Part shown: one piece after another, positions 44,378 to 53,343 of the stretch
Layout of the letters: every line of letters starts with the position of its first letter
Numbering within the stretch: position 1 is the first letter of the stretch
Origin: Desulfovibrionales bacterium
GTDB lineage: Bacteria > Desulfobacterota > QYQD01
Length of the DNA: 64,000 nucleotides
NCBI GenBank assembly: GCA_028715605.1
Contig: JAQURM010000002.1
Location: 248,001-312,000 of the forward strand
Direction: 5' to 3'
The notes under the pieces: generated by a model
The model's database searches: none
Told to the model about the DNA's origin: nothing
What the model saw: the letters and a program-made list of their open reading frames with translations, nothing else
Position numbers and translations under genes: made by a program

Positions 44378-44764
44378 TCAGGCCTCGCGGACATAACGCA
44401 TGCGGAGGTCATACAGGATGTGCTGGATCAGGGCTTCTTCGTCTTTGGTCAGGCTGCCTTTGGTCTTTTCTTGCAGCATGGCAATGGTATCTATAGTATG
44501 CTTGGCAAAAACTAGGTCTCTCTCCCTTTTCCCGGTGCCCGGATCGGCTATTTCACCCAGGTGAACCAGGGCAGAGGTATTAAGAGAGAAGATAAAGGTG
44601 GAAAAATCAACCGGCGGCAAGACAGTGGGCCGTTTGGATTCCTTCGGTATCTCCTCTTCTGCCGGCCGTTCTTTTGAAGCGGCGGTAGTTTCCTGGCCGG
44701 ACTTTTCCTGGGAGAAACTACGCCTGTCTCTTACCACATATCCTTTTTCTTTGTCCTCGTTCAT
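44378..44764 (-). CDS. DUF1844 family protein
   Basis: 128 aa. The charged N-terminal half is likely disordered. The conserved C-terminal domain reads LPPVDFSTFIFSLNTSALVHLGEI (about 49-72), then AKHTIDTIAMLQEKTKGSL and EALIQHILYDLRMRYV. The function of the family is unknown. Here it lies between serA and a Deg protease gene, on the same strand, so probably in one transcript. Confidence -1.
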   Translation of the reverse strand: MNEDKEKGYVVRDRRSFSQEKSGQETTAASKERPAEEEIPKESKRPTVLPPVDFSTFIFSLNTSALVHLGEIADPGTGKRERDLVFAKHTIDTIAMLQEKTKGSLTKDEEALIQHILYDLRMRYVREA

Positions 44765-44804
44765 GGCCGGTTATCCCTGAGTAGTTATATTGCCACGAAA
44801 CTGT

Positions 44805-46385
44805 TTAGAATTCAAGCGGTTGTGCCGACACCACCTGTGGTATCTTAAGCATTTCCTTGAGCACCTTAGCCGACACCGGGGCGTTTGTATTTAACAGGAT
44901 GACATTTCTGCCCGGTCCTGTCTCCTGGCCAACATGCATACGGGCGATATTTAAACCGGCCTCGCCCATGGTCGTACCGATAGCCCCAATGACCCCCGGC
45001 TCGTCTGTGTTATAAATAAAGAGCATGTGTCCTTCCAATACCGCTTCCAGGCGGAAGGTGTTTATCCTGACCAGGCGCAGCTCTTTTTTGCCGAAGATCG
45101 TTCCGGAGAGGGCGTTTTCTTCCTGCGGTGTTTTGACGCGCAGGGTGATAAGATTGGTAAAGTCTTCGGTTGTGGTGCTCTTTAACTCTGTGACCTTTAC
45201 GCCCCGTTCCTTGGCAATAATAGGCGCATTAACGAAATTGACGTCGTGCTTCAAGATAGGAGCGAACAGGCCCTTCAACATTGCTATAGTTATCGGCCGG
45301 GTATCCATATTGGCGACGTCGCCGACATATTCGATAGTCACTTCCTGGATGCCGCCCTTGGCTATCTGCATCTGGAAACTGCCCATCTTCTCGACCAGGG
45401 TCAGGTAAGGCTGAATGCTGGCCAGTACATCGGAACTTACAGAAGGAAAATTGACCGCATTGGAGATATTACCGTTTTTGAGAAAATCAACCAGTTGGTT
45501 GGCTATGGCTACGGCCACATTTTCCTGGGCCTCTTCGGTAGCGGCGCCAAGGTGCGGCGTGCATATAAATTTATCCATAGTAAATAAAGGGTAGGACTCC
45601 GGAGGTGGTTCCTGGGCAAAGACATCCAGGGCCGCACCGGCTACCTTGCCGCTCTGTATGGCTTCATAAAGGGACCCTTCGTCCACGATACCCCCGCGCG
45701 AACAGTTAATCAACATGACCCCATCTTTCATTTTGGCGAATGATTCTCTATTGATCAATTCTTTCGTATCCTTAGTCAGGGGGACATGGATGGAGATATA
45801 GTCGGAACGGGTATAAAGGTCGTCCAGAGACACCAGCCCTACCCCCAACTTCTCGGCAGTTTCCGGCCTGATGTATGGATCATAGGCTATGACGTGCATT
45901 TTCAGGCCGCGGGCGCGGTCGGCGACGATACTGCCGATCCGTCCGATACCGATGATGCCCAAGGTCTTATTGAACACTTCCCGTCCGGTAAATTTTTTCT
46001 TTTCCCATTTGCCGGCCTTCATGGAAGCAGTAGCCTGGGGAATGTTCCGGGAGAGGGTCAGAAGCATGGCTATGGTGTGCTCGGCAGTGGTAACCACGTT
46101 ACCGCCCGGCGTATTCATTACAATAATGCCCTTTTTGCTGGCCGCCGGTATATCCACATTGTCCAGTCCGATGCCCGCCCGGCCAATGACCTTGAGTTTC
46201 CCGGCGGCCCCGATAATGTCCGGGGTCACTTTAGTGGCGCTCCGGATGACCAGACCATCACAGTCTTTTATCTCTTTCTTGAGTTCTTCCGGCTTGAGTC
46301 CGGTCTTGAAGACCACCTTAAGGCCGGACTGTTTCAGTATCTCGATGCCTTTAGGAGATAGATTATCGCTGACCAGTACTTTCAT
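44805..46385 (-). CDS. serA: D-3-phosphoglycerate dehydrogenase
   Basis: 526 aa, the long form. The first step of serine synthesis (3-phosphoglycerate to 3-phosphohydroxypyruvate, NAD-linked). Substrate/NAD domains: VIRSATKVTPDII, GRAGIGLDNVD, the Rossmann loop LGIIGIGRIGSIVADRA, NCSRGGIVDEG and the catalytic His in TPHLGAATEEAQ. An intervening ASB-like domain precedes a C-terminal ACT domain (LFIYNTDEPGVIGAIGTTM) that usually binds serine. It follows the aminotransferase gene by 25 bp. Confidence -1.
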   Translation of the reverse strand: MKVLVSDNLSPKGIEILKQSGLKVVFKTGLKPEELKKEIKDCDGLVIRSATKVTPDIIGAAGKLKVIGRAGIGLDNVDIPAASKKGIIVMNTPGGNVVTTAEHTIAMLLTLSRNIPQATASMKAGKWEKKKFTGREVFNKTLGIIGIGRIGSIVADRARGLKMHVIAYDPYIRPETAEKLGVGLVSLDDLYTRSDYISIHVPLTKDTKELINRESFAKMKDGVMLINCSRGGIVDEGSLYEAIQSGKVAGAALDVFAQEPPPESYPLFTMDKFICTPHLGAATEEAQENVAVAIANQLVDFLKNGNISNAVNFPSVSSDVLASIQPYLTLVEKMGSFQMQIAKGGIQEVTIEYVGDVANMDTRPITIAMLKGLFAPILKHDVNFVNAPIIAKERGVKVTELKSTTTEDFTNLITLRVKTPQEENALSGTIFGKKELRLVRINTFRLEAVLEGHMLFIYNTDEPGVIGAIGTTMGEAGLNIARMHVGQETGPGRNVILLNTNAPVSAKVLKEMLKIPQVVSAQPLEF

Positions 46386-46410
46386 TATCGGCTCCTTGCG
46401 GTTTAATTGG

Positions 46411-47562
46411 TTAAGCTATATCCCGGTGCTGGAAGAGATATTCTTCTGCGGCCCTGACCCCGCTGCCCAATTCCATAGGGTAACCAAGTTCTTTTAAGAC
46501 TATCTCCACAGCCGATAGTACGAGTATGAGTTCGAACCTGTCGGTATATCCCATGTGAGAGATGCGGAAAATCTTGCCTTTGGCCTCACTCTGGCCTCCG
46601 GCAATGGTTATACCGTACTTCTCACGCAGCAATTTGACGACCTGTTGCCCGTCCACGCCTTGCGGCGCCCGAACTACCGTGACGGCCTCCGAGGGAACTG
46701 CCGTATAAAGTTCCAGCCCCATGGCGATTATGGCCTTACGCGCCGCTTCGGCCAGCAGGCGATGATGGGCGAATAATTTTTCCAGACCCTCTTCTTTTAT
46801 GCTAATCAGTACTTCTCTTAGACCTGCGATCAGGGAAACCGCCGGGGTATAAGCAGTCTGGTCTTTTTTGAGGGATTTCCTTTCCTTAAGGAAATTGAAA
46901 TAATATTTAGGCAGATTCGATTTTTCGACCCGTTGCCAGGCCTTGGGGCTGACGCTGGCGAAGGCCAGACCCGGAGGTAAGCAAAATGCCTTCTGGGAAC
47001 CGGCCACAACGATGTCCAAACCCCAGTCATCGACCGCGATGTCAAAGACGCCCAGGGCGGAGATGGCATCTACGACCAGTATGGTGTCAGGATAGGCCCT
47101 GACGACCTCGCCTACTTCCTTTATGGGGTGCTTTACACCGGTGGATGTCTCATGGGCCTGAATGAATACGGCCTTGATGCTTCTATCCGCTTCCAGGGCG
47201 GAACGGATAAGGGCAGGATCTACCGCCTCACCCCACGTTACGTCTATATTTATAGCCGTAACGCCGTAGGCCTCACAGATTTCCGTCCAGCGCTCTCCGA
47301 ATTTACCGCCCCGGACGACCAGGGCCTTGTCGCCTTTGGATAACGTGTTGGTTACGGTCCCTTCCATGGCCCCGGTGCCGGAAGAGGCAAAGATAAGGAC
47401 GTCGTTTTTTGTCTGGAAGAGATACTTGAGCCCTTCTTCGACCTCACGCAGTATAGCGGCAAACTGCGGCGCCCGGTGATGAATAATGGGTTGGGCCATG
47501 GCGAGCAAGGTGCTCGGGGCTATGGACACCGGCCCGGGGGCGAATAGATATTTTTTTTGCAT
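46411..47562 (-). CDS. Class V aminotransferase (phosphoserine/serine-type)
   Basis: 383 aa, PLP-dependent. Opening FAPGPVSIAPSTLLAMAQPIIHHR; ASSGTGAMEGTV for phosphate binding; HETSTGVKHP; Asp165 in LVVDAISALG; PLP Lys191 in VAGSQKAFCLPPG. The family includes serine-glyoxylate/pyruvate and alternative phosphoserine aminotransferases. The pairing with serA suggests it makes phosphoserine (or serine). It is first in the operon aminotransferase-serA-DUF1844-protease. Confidence -1.
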   Translation of the reverse strand: MQKKYLFAPGPVSIAPSTLLAMAQPIIHHRAPQFAAILREVEEGLKYLFQTKNDVLIFASSGTGAMEGTVTNTLSKGDKALVVRGGKFGERWTEICEAYGVTAINIDVTWGEAVDPALIRSALEADRSIKAVFIQAHETSTGVKHPIKEVGEVVRAYPDTILVVDAISALGVFDIAVDDWGLDIVVAGSQKAFCLPPGLAFASVSPKAWQRVEKSNLPKYYFNFLKERKSLKKDQTAYTPAVSLIAGLREVLISIKEEGLEKLFAHHRLLAEAARKAIIAMGLELYTAVPSEAVTVVRAPQGVDGQQVVKLLREKYGITIAGGQSEAKGKIFRISHMGYTDRFELILVLSAVEIVLKELGYPMELGSGVRAAEEYLFQHRDIA

Positions 47563-47714
47563 CAGTCTATAGTTCCTTTATTGATTGATTGTTTGGTTTT
47601 TATTTAAACTTTCAATTATGTTTTGCCTTAATGCCTTAAGGTCAATATAACTTCACGCGCGTTGACTTTGAGGAGTCCTATATCCAGACTGTAATATCTT
47701 TTACAAAACGTGAA

Positions 47715-47743
47715 TATATGCTACTATTCCCGGACGTTGTCAA
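47715..47743 (-). promoter_or_regulatory. Possible sigma-70 promoter of the serine operon
   Basis: Minus strand TTGACA - 17 nt - CATATA. The -35 is perfect and the -10 poor. It lies about 150 bp upstream of the aminotransferase start. The gap 47563-47945 otherwise holds the R7 copy and no gene. Confidence -1.
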
Positions 47744-47802
47744 GAGTAAACCGGCCTTATAAAGACCGCATGAGGAGATTTTTTATCCGTCAAGGCATGA
47801 TG

Positions 47803-47922
47803 ATTTCGTAAGAAGTCAAGTTTACCGCAGAGGCCGCCAAGAACGCTGAGATAACATATTAAATAGTTTAAGGTTTTCTCTCTGGGCTCTGCGTACTCAG
47901 CGGTGAAAAAGCTTTTTACTAT
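47803..47922. repeat. R7 element, copy 2 (inverted relative to copy 1)
   Basis: Starts TTTCGTAAGAAGTCAAG and contains ACCGCAGAGGCC, CTCTGGGCTCTGCGTACTC and CAGCGGTGAAAAAGC. Reverse-complementing it aligns with the outer parts of 34157-34325, minus the nested R4 stretch. Confidence -1.
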
Positions 47923-47945
47923 GCCGTCAAAGCATGGGAGATAAT

Positions 47946-50372
47946 ATGCCCCATCTCGCCTTTTATTTTGATTGCCTTCTTAATCCGCTCTTTTTCGTTG
48001 CGAAGGAAGATTTTGCCAACTTGGGGGCGGTAAAGGAATTAGGCGCCACGATAACCGGGGCGGTCGATCAGCTTTTATCTCAGGACATACCTGAAGAAGC
48101 GAAGGTCAGGTTGCTGGATATAAAGGGGCTATTCCAGGACTATGAAGGAAAGGCCTTGCCGGATAGGCGGGAAAGGGTAGCAAAGGCCCTGAGGGACTTA
48201 TCCGGCTTGGCCGCAGAGGTCCTCTTAAGCAGATACCGGCAAGACAGAAAGATATTGGCACAGGATGTCCAGTTCCTGAAGGGAGTGGGTAAAAGCCGGT
48301 CCGGCAGGTTGGCCCGGAAGGGCATCAAGACCCTGGAAGATATCCTTTTGTTTATACCGCGTGCCTATGATGACAGAAGAGTGGTTACACAGATCGCCGA
48401 CCTTAAGACGGGACAAAGGGCGGTAGTAGTAGGTGAGATTGTCTTATCCGGTACTGTTCGCTACCGGGTCAGCCGCAAGGCGGTATTTGAGATGATCGTT
48501 CGGGACCGGACCGGCCAGATTTCCGCCAAGTGGTTTAACTTCTCCCGTGTATATATGGAGCGGGTATATAAAAGAGGACTGAAGGTGATCCTTTCCGGCG
48601 AGGCGCACTCCTTCCGTCAGCAAAGGGAATTTATCCATCCGGACATAGAAATCCTGGATAGCGAGGAAGGTAAAGATACCAGTTTCGGCCGGATTATACC
48701 CGTTTATTCAGAGACAGAGGGGATATCGCAGAAGCAGATGCGCCGCATCCTAGATGGCGCTGTTACTGCGTATGCTTATGCCACGGAAAGTTTTATACCC
48801 GCGGATATATTGCGGCGAAGAAAGCTCGTCTCGCTCCCCCGGGCCCTTTCTGTCCTCCATTTCCCGGGTGATGATACCGGCCTGAAGGCCCTCATAGAAG
48901 GTAAGAATACTTATCACCACAGCCTGATCTTTGACGAGTTTTTTTTCCTGGAACTGGGCCTGGCCCTCCGCCGCAGGCGCACGGCCAGGCAAAAGGGAAT
49001 TGCCTTCAAGGGTCAGCCCAGGCTTTTTCAGGATTTCATGTCCAGACTGCCTTTCCCTTTGACCCGGGCCCAGAAGCGCGTCATGGCCGGGATCGAAAAA
49101 GATATGGGCAGGCCCTACCCCATGCACAGACTGGTGCAGGGAGATGTGGGCAGCGGCAAGACCGTGCTGGCCTTTGCTGCGGCCATGACGGCCATTGGCA
49201 ACGGTTTTCAAACGGCCATTATGGCCCCCACGGAAATCCTGGCCGAACAGCATTACGATAATTTCAGAAAGATGGCGGAAGGTCTGTCTGTGCCTGTTTG
49301 TCTTCTTACCGGTAGTACGCCCGGGCCCGCCAAGAAGGAGATATATCATGAGGTGGCCCGGGGTAATCCCGGTCTGGTCATAGGGACGCACGCCCTGATC
49401 CAGGAGGGTCTTGAGTTTGGCCGGCTGGGGCTGGTAATTGTCGATGAGCAGCATCGCTTTGGTGTCTTGCAGCGGGCGGCCTTGAAGGAAAAAGGGCCAA
49501 GCCCGGCCTGCGGTCGGCCTTTACGGCCGGATATCCTGGTCATGACCGCCACTCCCATACCGCGCACGCTTTCCATGACCCTTTACGGCGACCTGGATGT
49601 CTCTATAATAGACGAACTTCCCATGGGGCGGAAGCCCGTACAGACAAAGGTGTATGCAGAGGGGGCCCGTCCGCGGGTTTATGAAATGGTGCGGCGTGAA
49701 CTGGCCAGGGGCGGACAGGCATATATTATCTATCCCCTGGTTGAAGAGTCAGAGACCCTGGACCTGCTCAATGCCAAGGAGATGGCTGAACATCTGCAAA
49801 AAGAGGTCTTTTCGGATTATGTAGTGGGCCTTCTCCATGGTCGTCTCAAAGGGGCGGACAAAGAGGCGGTTATGAGCCGGTTTAAGCGGGGAGAAGTGCA
49901 GGTGCTGGTCTCCACCACTGTGGTGGAGGTCGGCGTGGATGTGCCCAATGCCACGGTTATGGTGATTGAGCATGCCGAACGCTTTGGCCTCTCACAGCTT
50001 CATCAACTGCGAGGCCGGGTAGGGCGGGGAGAAAGGGAATCAATATGTTTTCTTATCGCCCGCCCGGGCCGCGACTCCGATGCCGGTCAGCGTCTCAAGG
50101 TGATGGAAGAGACCACGGACGGTTTTCGCATCGCTGAAGAGGACCTGAAGATCAGAGGCCCCGGAGAGTTCCTGGGGACGCGTCAGTCCGGGCTGCCTGA
50201 GCTGAGGACGGCCAATATTGTGAGGGATATCGCTATCCTGACGGCGGCCCGTGAAGAGGCTTTTCGCCTGATAGAAGAGGACCCGGAACTTAGCCTGCCC
50301 ACGCATAGGGCGCTTAGGGAGATTGTGGAGGATCGCTGGGCCAAGGGTCTGGCGCTGGCCGAGGTAGGGTAA
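47946..50372 (+). CDS. recG: ATP-dependent DNA helicase RecG
   Basis: About 808 aa from ATG 47946, five nt after GGGAG; ATG 47934 is in frame. RecG reverses stalled forks and branch-migrates junctions. An extra N-terminal stretch of about 110 aa precedes the wedge/OB domain (GIKTLEDILLFIPRAYDDRR, VVGEIVLSG). Helicase motifs: VQGDVGSGKTVLAF (I), MAPTEILAEQH, VIVDEQHRFG (II), VMTATPIPRTL (III), VVEVGVDVPNATVMVIE (V) and LHQLRGRVGRG (VI). Ends with the usual RecG tail. Confidence -1.
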   Translation: MPHLAFYFDCLLNPLFFVAKEDFANLGAVKELGATITGAVDQLLSQDIPEEAKVRLLDIKGLFQDYEGKALPDRRERVAKALRDLSGLAAEVLLSRYRQDRKILAQDVQFLKGVGKSRSGRLARKGIKTLEDILLFIPRAYDDRRVVTQIADLKTGQRAVVVGEIVLSGTVRYRVSRKAVFEMIVRDRTGQISAKWFNFSRVYMERVYKRGLKVILSGEAHSFRQQREFIHPDIEILDSEEGKDTSFGRIIPVYSETEGISQKQMRRILDGAVTAYAYATESFIPADILRRRKLVSLPRALSVLHFPGDDTGLKALIEGKNTYHHSLIFDEFFFLELGLALRRRRTARQKGIAFKGQPRLFQDFMSRLPFPLTRAQKRVMAGIEKDMGRPYPMHRLVQGDVGSGKTVLAFAAAMTAIGNGFQTAIMAPTEILAEQHYDNFRKMAEGLSVPVCLLTGSTPGPAKKEIYHEVARGNPGLVIGTHALIQEGLEFGRLGLVIVDEQHRFGVLQRAALKEKGPSPACGRPLRPDILVMTATPIPRTLSMTLYGDLDVSIIDELPMGRKPVQTKVYAEGARPRVYEMVRRELARGGQAYIIYPLVEESETLDLLNAKEMAEHLQKEVFSDYVVGLLHGRLKGADKEAVMSRFKRGEVQVLVSTTVVEVGVDVPNATVMVIEHAERFGLSQLHQLRGRVGRGERESICFLIARPGRDSDAGQRLKVMEETTDGFRIAEEDLKIRGPGEFLGTRQSGLPELRTANIVRDIAILTAAREEAFRLIEEDPELSLPTHRALREIVEDRWAKGLALAEVG

Positions 50373-50452
50373 GTGCATTATTTCTTTTGACAACGATTGG
50401 CGCAATAAGGTAAGAGTTTAAGTCTTCATTAAGGCACGGCAGGAAGGTTATC

Positions 50453-51760
50453 ATGGCAAAACCCATTTACGTAGGACTTATTGGTTTAGGAACAGTAGGC
50501 AGCGGTGTGGCCAGAATTCTCCTTGAGAAAGGAGACTTATTGGCCAAACGGGTGGGGGCGCCTGTTGTCCTCAAGCGGATTGTGGATAAGTATCCGGACA
50601 GGATTAAGCTTAAGGTAGCGAAAAAGCTGCTCTCTACCAATATTGAGGACGTCTTTGGCGATGACGAAATCTCCATAGTGGTGGAGCTTATCGGCGGGTA
50701 CGAGCCGGCGCGTAGTTTTATCCTCAAGGCTATCGAACGGGGTAAACATGTGGTTACCGCCAACAAGGCCCTGCTTGCTGCTCATGGGAAGGAGATATTT
50801 ACGGCGGCCGGGCGTAAGGGCGTGGATATTGGTTTTGAGGCCAGCGTAGGAGGAGGTATTCCGGTCATCCGGGCTGTGCGGGAAGGTATGGTGGCAGACC
50901 ATATCCAGTCCATATTGGGCATTATGAACGGTACGTCGAATTATATCCTGACCAAGATGACGGATGAAGGGAGTTCTTTCGGGGATGTATTGAAAGAGGC
51001 CCAGGCCAAAGGCTATGCCGAGGCGGATCCCGCCTACGATGTGGAGGGGATCGACGCGGCCCACAAACTGGCCGTTATAAGTACATTAGCCTACGGCAGT
51101 TTCGTGCGGCTGGAAGATATTTATACAGAGGGTATAGCAAGCATTGAACCCGTGGATATTGCCTTTGCCAGGGAACTCGGTTATCGTGTTAAACTTCTCG
51201 CCATATCCCGCTGCGACGGTCAGTCGGTTGAAGTCCGGGTCCACCCCACCATGATTCCAGGCGAGCATCTCCTGGCCAATGTAAACGGCGTCTATAATGC
51301 CTTTTATATACAAGGAGATGCGGTAGGACAGGTGCTTCTGTACGGGTTGGGGGCAGGCATGATGCCTACCGGCAGCGCGGTGGTCGGCGACATTATTGAT
51401 CTGGGCCGTAATGTGCTGAAGGGCACGACCCAGCGTGTCCCGGCCCTTTCATGTGCGATTAATCAGATGCGGTCGCTTCCGATCAAGCCTATGGATGATC
51501 TGGTTTGCCGGTGCTATATGCGCTTTTCTGTTGTGGACAGCCCGGGTGTTTTATCCAAAATTGCCGGGGTCCTGGGACGCAACGGTATCAGTATAGAATC
51601 AGTCATCCAAAAAGGCCGCGATGTCCGCGGCTCTGTTCCCATAGTCATGATGACGCATGAGGCCCGGGAGAGCAACGTACGCAAGGCATTGGCCAAAATC
51701 GACCGCCTGGATGTGGTAACCGCCAGGACCATGTTTATTAGAATTGAGAATACCTTGTAA
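50453..51760 (+). CDS. hom: Homoserine dehydrogenase
   Basis: 435 aa. Reduces aspartate semialdehyde to homoserine in threonine/methionine synthesis. NAD(P) loop VGLIGLGTVGSGVARIL; substrate domain VTANKALLA, EASVGGGIPVIRAVREG, GIMNGTSNYILTKM and AEADPAYDVEGIDAAHKLAV. A C-terminal ACT domain (RFSVVDSPGVLSKIAGVLGRNGISI) usually senses threonine. It is followed after 17 bp by the PGM-like gene. Confidence -1.
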   Translation: MAKPIYVGLIGLGTVGSGVARILLEKGDLLAKRVGAPVVLKRIVDKYPDRIKLKVAKKLLSTNIEDVFGDDEISIVVELIGGYEPARSFILKAIERGKHVVTANKALLAAHGKEIFTAAGRKGVDIGFEASVGGGIPVIRAVREGMVADHIQSILGIMNGTSNYILTKMTDEGSSFGDVLKEAQAKGYAEADPAYDVEGIDAAHKLAVISTLAYGSFVRLEDIYTEGIASIEPVDIAFARELGYRVKLLAISRCDGQSVEVRVHPTMIPGEHLLANVNGVYNAFYIQGDAVGQVLLYGLGAGMMPTGSAVVGDIIDLGRNVLKGTTQRVPALSCAINQMRSLPIKPMDDLVCRCYMRFSVVDSPGVLSKIAGVLGRNGISIESVIQKGRDVRGSVPIVMMTHEARESNVRKALAKIDRLDVVTARTMFIRIENTL

Positions 51761-51777
51761 CTTAGGAATTTCTTTAT

Positions 51778-52980
51778 ATGAAGTATGTAGTCTTGATCGG
51801 GGACGGCATGGGGGATTATCCTCTGGAGGAATTAGGCGGGAAGACCCCGCTTCAGGCCGCTTCTACTCCGGCCATGGATTTCCTGGCCCGGGAGGGTGAA
51901 CTGGGGTTGGTAAAGACCGTGCCTCCGGGTTTTGAGCCGGGTAGCGACGTGGCCAATCTCTCCATACTGGGATATGATCCTGCCTCCTGCTATACCGGTC
52001 GCGGCCCGCTTGAGGCCGGAAGTATGGGGATAACATTGTCCCCTGATGGCGTGGCCTTCCGGTGCAATTTAGTCACCCTGGACTTTATGGCCGATGGCCG
52101 GGTAGTTATGGTTGACTATAGCGCCGGTCATATCTCTACCGAAGAGGCCAGAGTTATGGTTGCCGATATCGGGCGAGAGGTAAAGGTCAACGGGCTTACG
52201 CTCTATCCCGGAGTAAGTTACAGGCATCTCCTGGTCTGGGCGGAAGGCAAGGAAAAGCTGGCCACAGTCCCGCCCCATGATCATACCGGTAAAGATGTTA
52301 CCGCTCATTGGGGAGTCTATCAACACGATCCGGTTCTGATTAACTGGATCGCCCAGGTATTGATTATTTTAAGGGACCATCCGGTGAACGAGAGGCGTGT
52401 GCAAGAGGGGAAAAAACCGGCAAATGCGGTGTGGTTGTGGGGACAGGGGCGGATGCCCTCTATGCCGAAATTTTCCGAACGTTTTGGCATCAAGGGCGCT
52501 ATAATCTCGGCCGTTGATCTCTTGAAGGGCATCGGCGTCTATGCCGGACTTGAGCCTATTGCCGTTCCGGGCGCTACCGGTTATCTCGACACCAATTATC
52601 AGGGGAAGGCAGAGTACGCCCTGGCCGCTCTTAAAGAAAAGGATCTGGTGGTGGTTCACGTGGAGGCCCCGGATGAGGCCTCCCATGGCGGGAATCTTGA
52701 AGAAAAGATAAAGGCCATAGAGAATTTTGACCAAAAGGTAGTGCGGGTTGTGGTAGATGGTCTGGCTGAATTTGGCGAGCACCGCGTCTTACTGGTGACC
52801 GACCATTACACCCCTATTTCGATAAAGACACACGTGGGCGAGCCTGTGCCCTTTGCCATCTTTTCTTCGAACAGGCGGGGCCGGTCGAGAGAAGCCGGGT
52901 TTAACGAGGTTTCCGCTAAGGAAACGGGCTTATTTATCAGGGACGGCTTTAAGCTTATGGAAAAATTCATTAGAATATGA
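51778..52980 (+). CDS. Archaeal-type cofactor-independent PGM-like protein (proposed homoserine kinase)
   Basis: 400 aa in the alkaline phosphatase superfamily. Metal-site motifs: VLIGDGMGDYPLEELGGKTPLQAA (5-28), PGSDVANLSILGYDP with the phospho-Ser region, VVVHVEAPDEASHGG and LLVTDHYTPI. Either a 2,3-BPG-independent phosphoglycerate mutase or, as proposed for the subfamily found beside threonine genes (TIGR02535, from memory), a homoserine kinase. The direct pairing with hom favours the latter. No thrB or thrC is in the window. The stop is followed by the tRNA-fMet promoter. Confidence -1.
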   Translation: MKYVVLIGDGMGDYPLEELGGKTPLQAASTPAMDFLAREGELGLVKTVPPGFEPGSDVANLSILGYDPASCYTGRGPLEAGSMGITLSPDGVAFRCNLVTLDFMADGRVVMVDYSAGHISTEEARVMVADIGREVKVNGLTLYPGVSYRHLLVWAEGKEKLATVPPHDHTGKDVTAHWGVYQHDPVLINWIAQVLIILRDHPVNERRVQEGKKPANAVWLWGQGRMPSMPKFSERFGIKGAIISAVDLLKGIGVYAGLEPIAVPGATGYLDTNYQGKAEYALAALKEKDLVVVHVEAPDEASHGGNLEEKIKAIENFDQKVVRVVVDGLAEFGEHRVLLVTDHYTPISIKTHVGEPVPFAIFSSNRRGRSREAGFNEVSAKETGLFIRDGFKLMEKFIRI

Positions 52981-52998
52981 ATTGAGGGCTTGCCTGTC

Positions 52999-53027
52999 TT
53001 GACAGATACGGTTTTATGGTGTACTTT
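52999..53027 (+). promoter_or_regulatory. Sigma-70 promoter of tRNA-fMet
   Basis: TTGACA - 17 nt - TACTTT; the -10 box ends 13 nt before the mature tRNA. Spacing and the perfect -35 make it convincing. Confidence -1.
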
Positions 53028-53040
53028 ACAAAACGTCTGA

Positions 53041-53117
<77 letters not shown>

Positions 53118-53125
53118 AAAAAATC

Positions 53126-53162
53126 AAAGGGCTATTCGCCGGAAGCGGATAGCCCTTTTTTT
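53126..53162 (+). terminator. Intrinsic terminator after tRNA-fMet
   Basis: Stem GGGCTATTCGC / GCGGATAGCCC with one T-G pair, loop CGGAA, then seven T. It directly follows the tRNA. Confidence -1.
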
Positions 53163-53343
53163 GTGTCCAGATAGTGCCTAAAATTTTTCAACCATTCCGC
53201 AGATTACCCTTTCAGCCTCTTCGCCTTTTCTTGTCTTGTTTGCTAAATTATAGTATCATCGCGGACATATGAAAAATCGACGAAAAAGTAGAGCCGATAT
53301 AAGTTATAAATGTGATGTCGTTCAAATTTTTTAAATAGATGCT

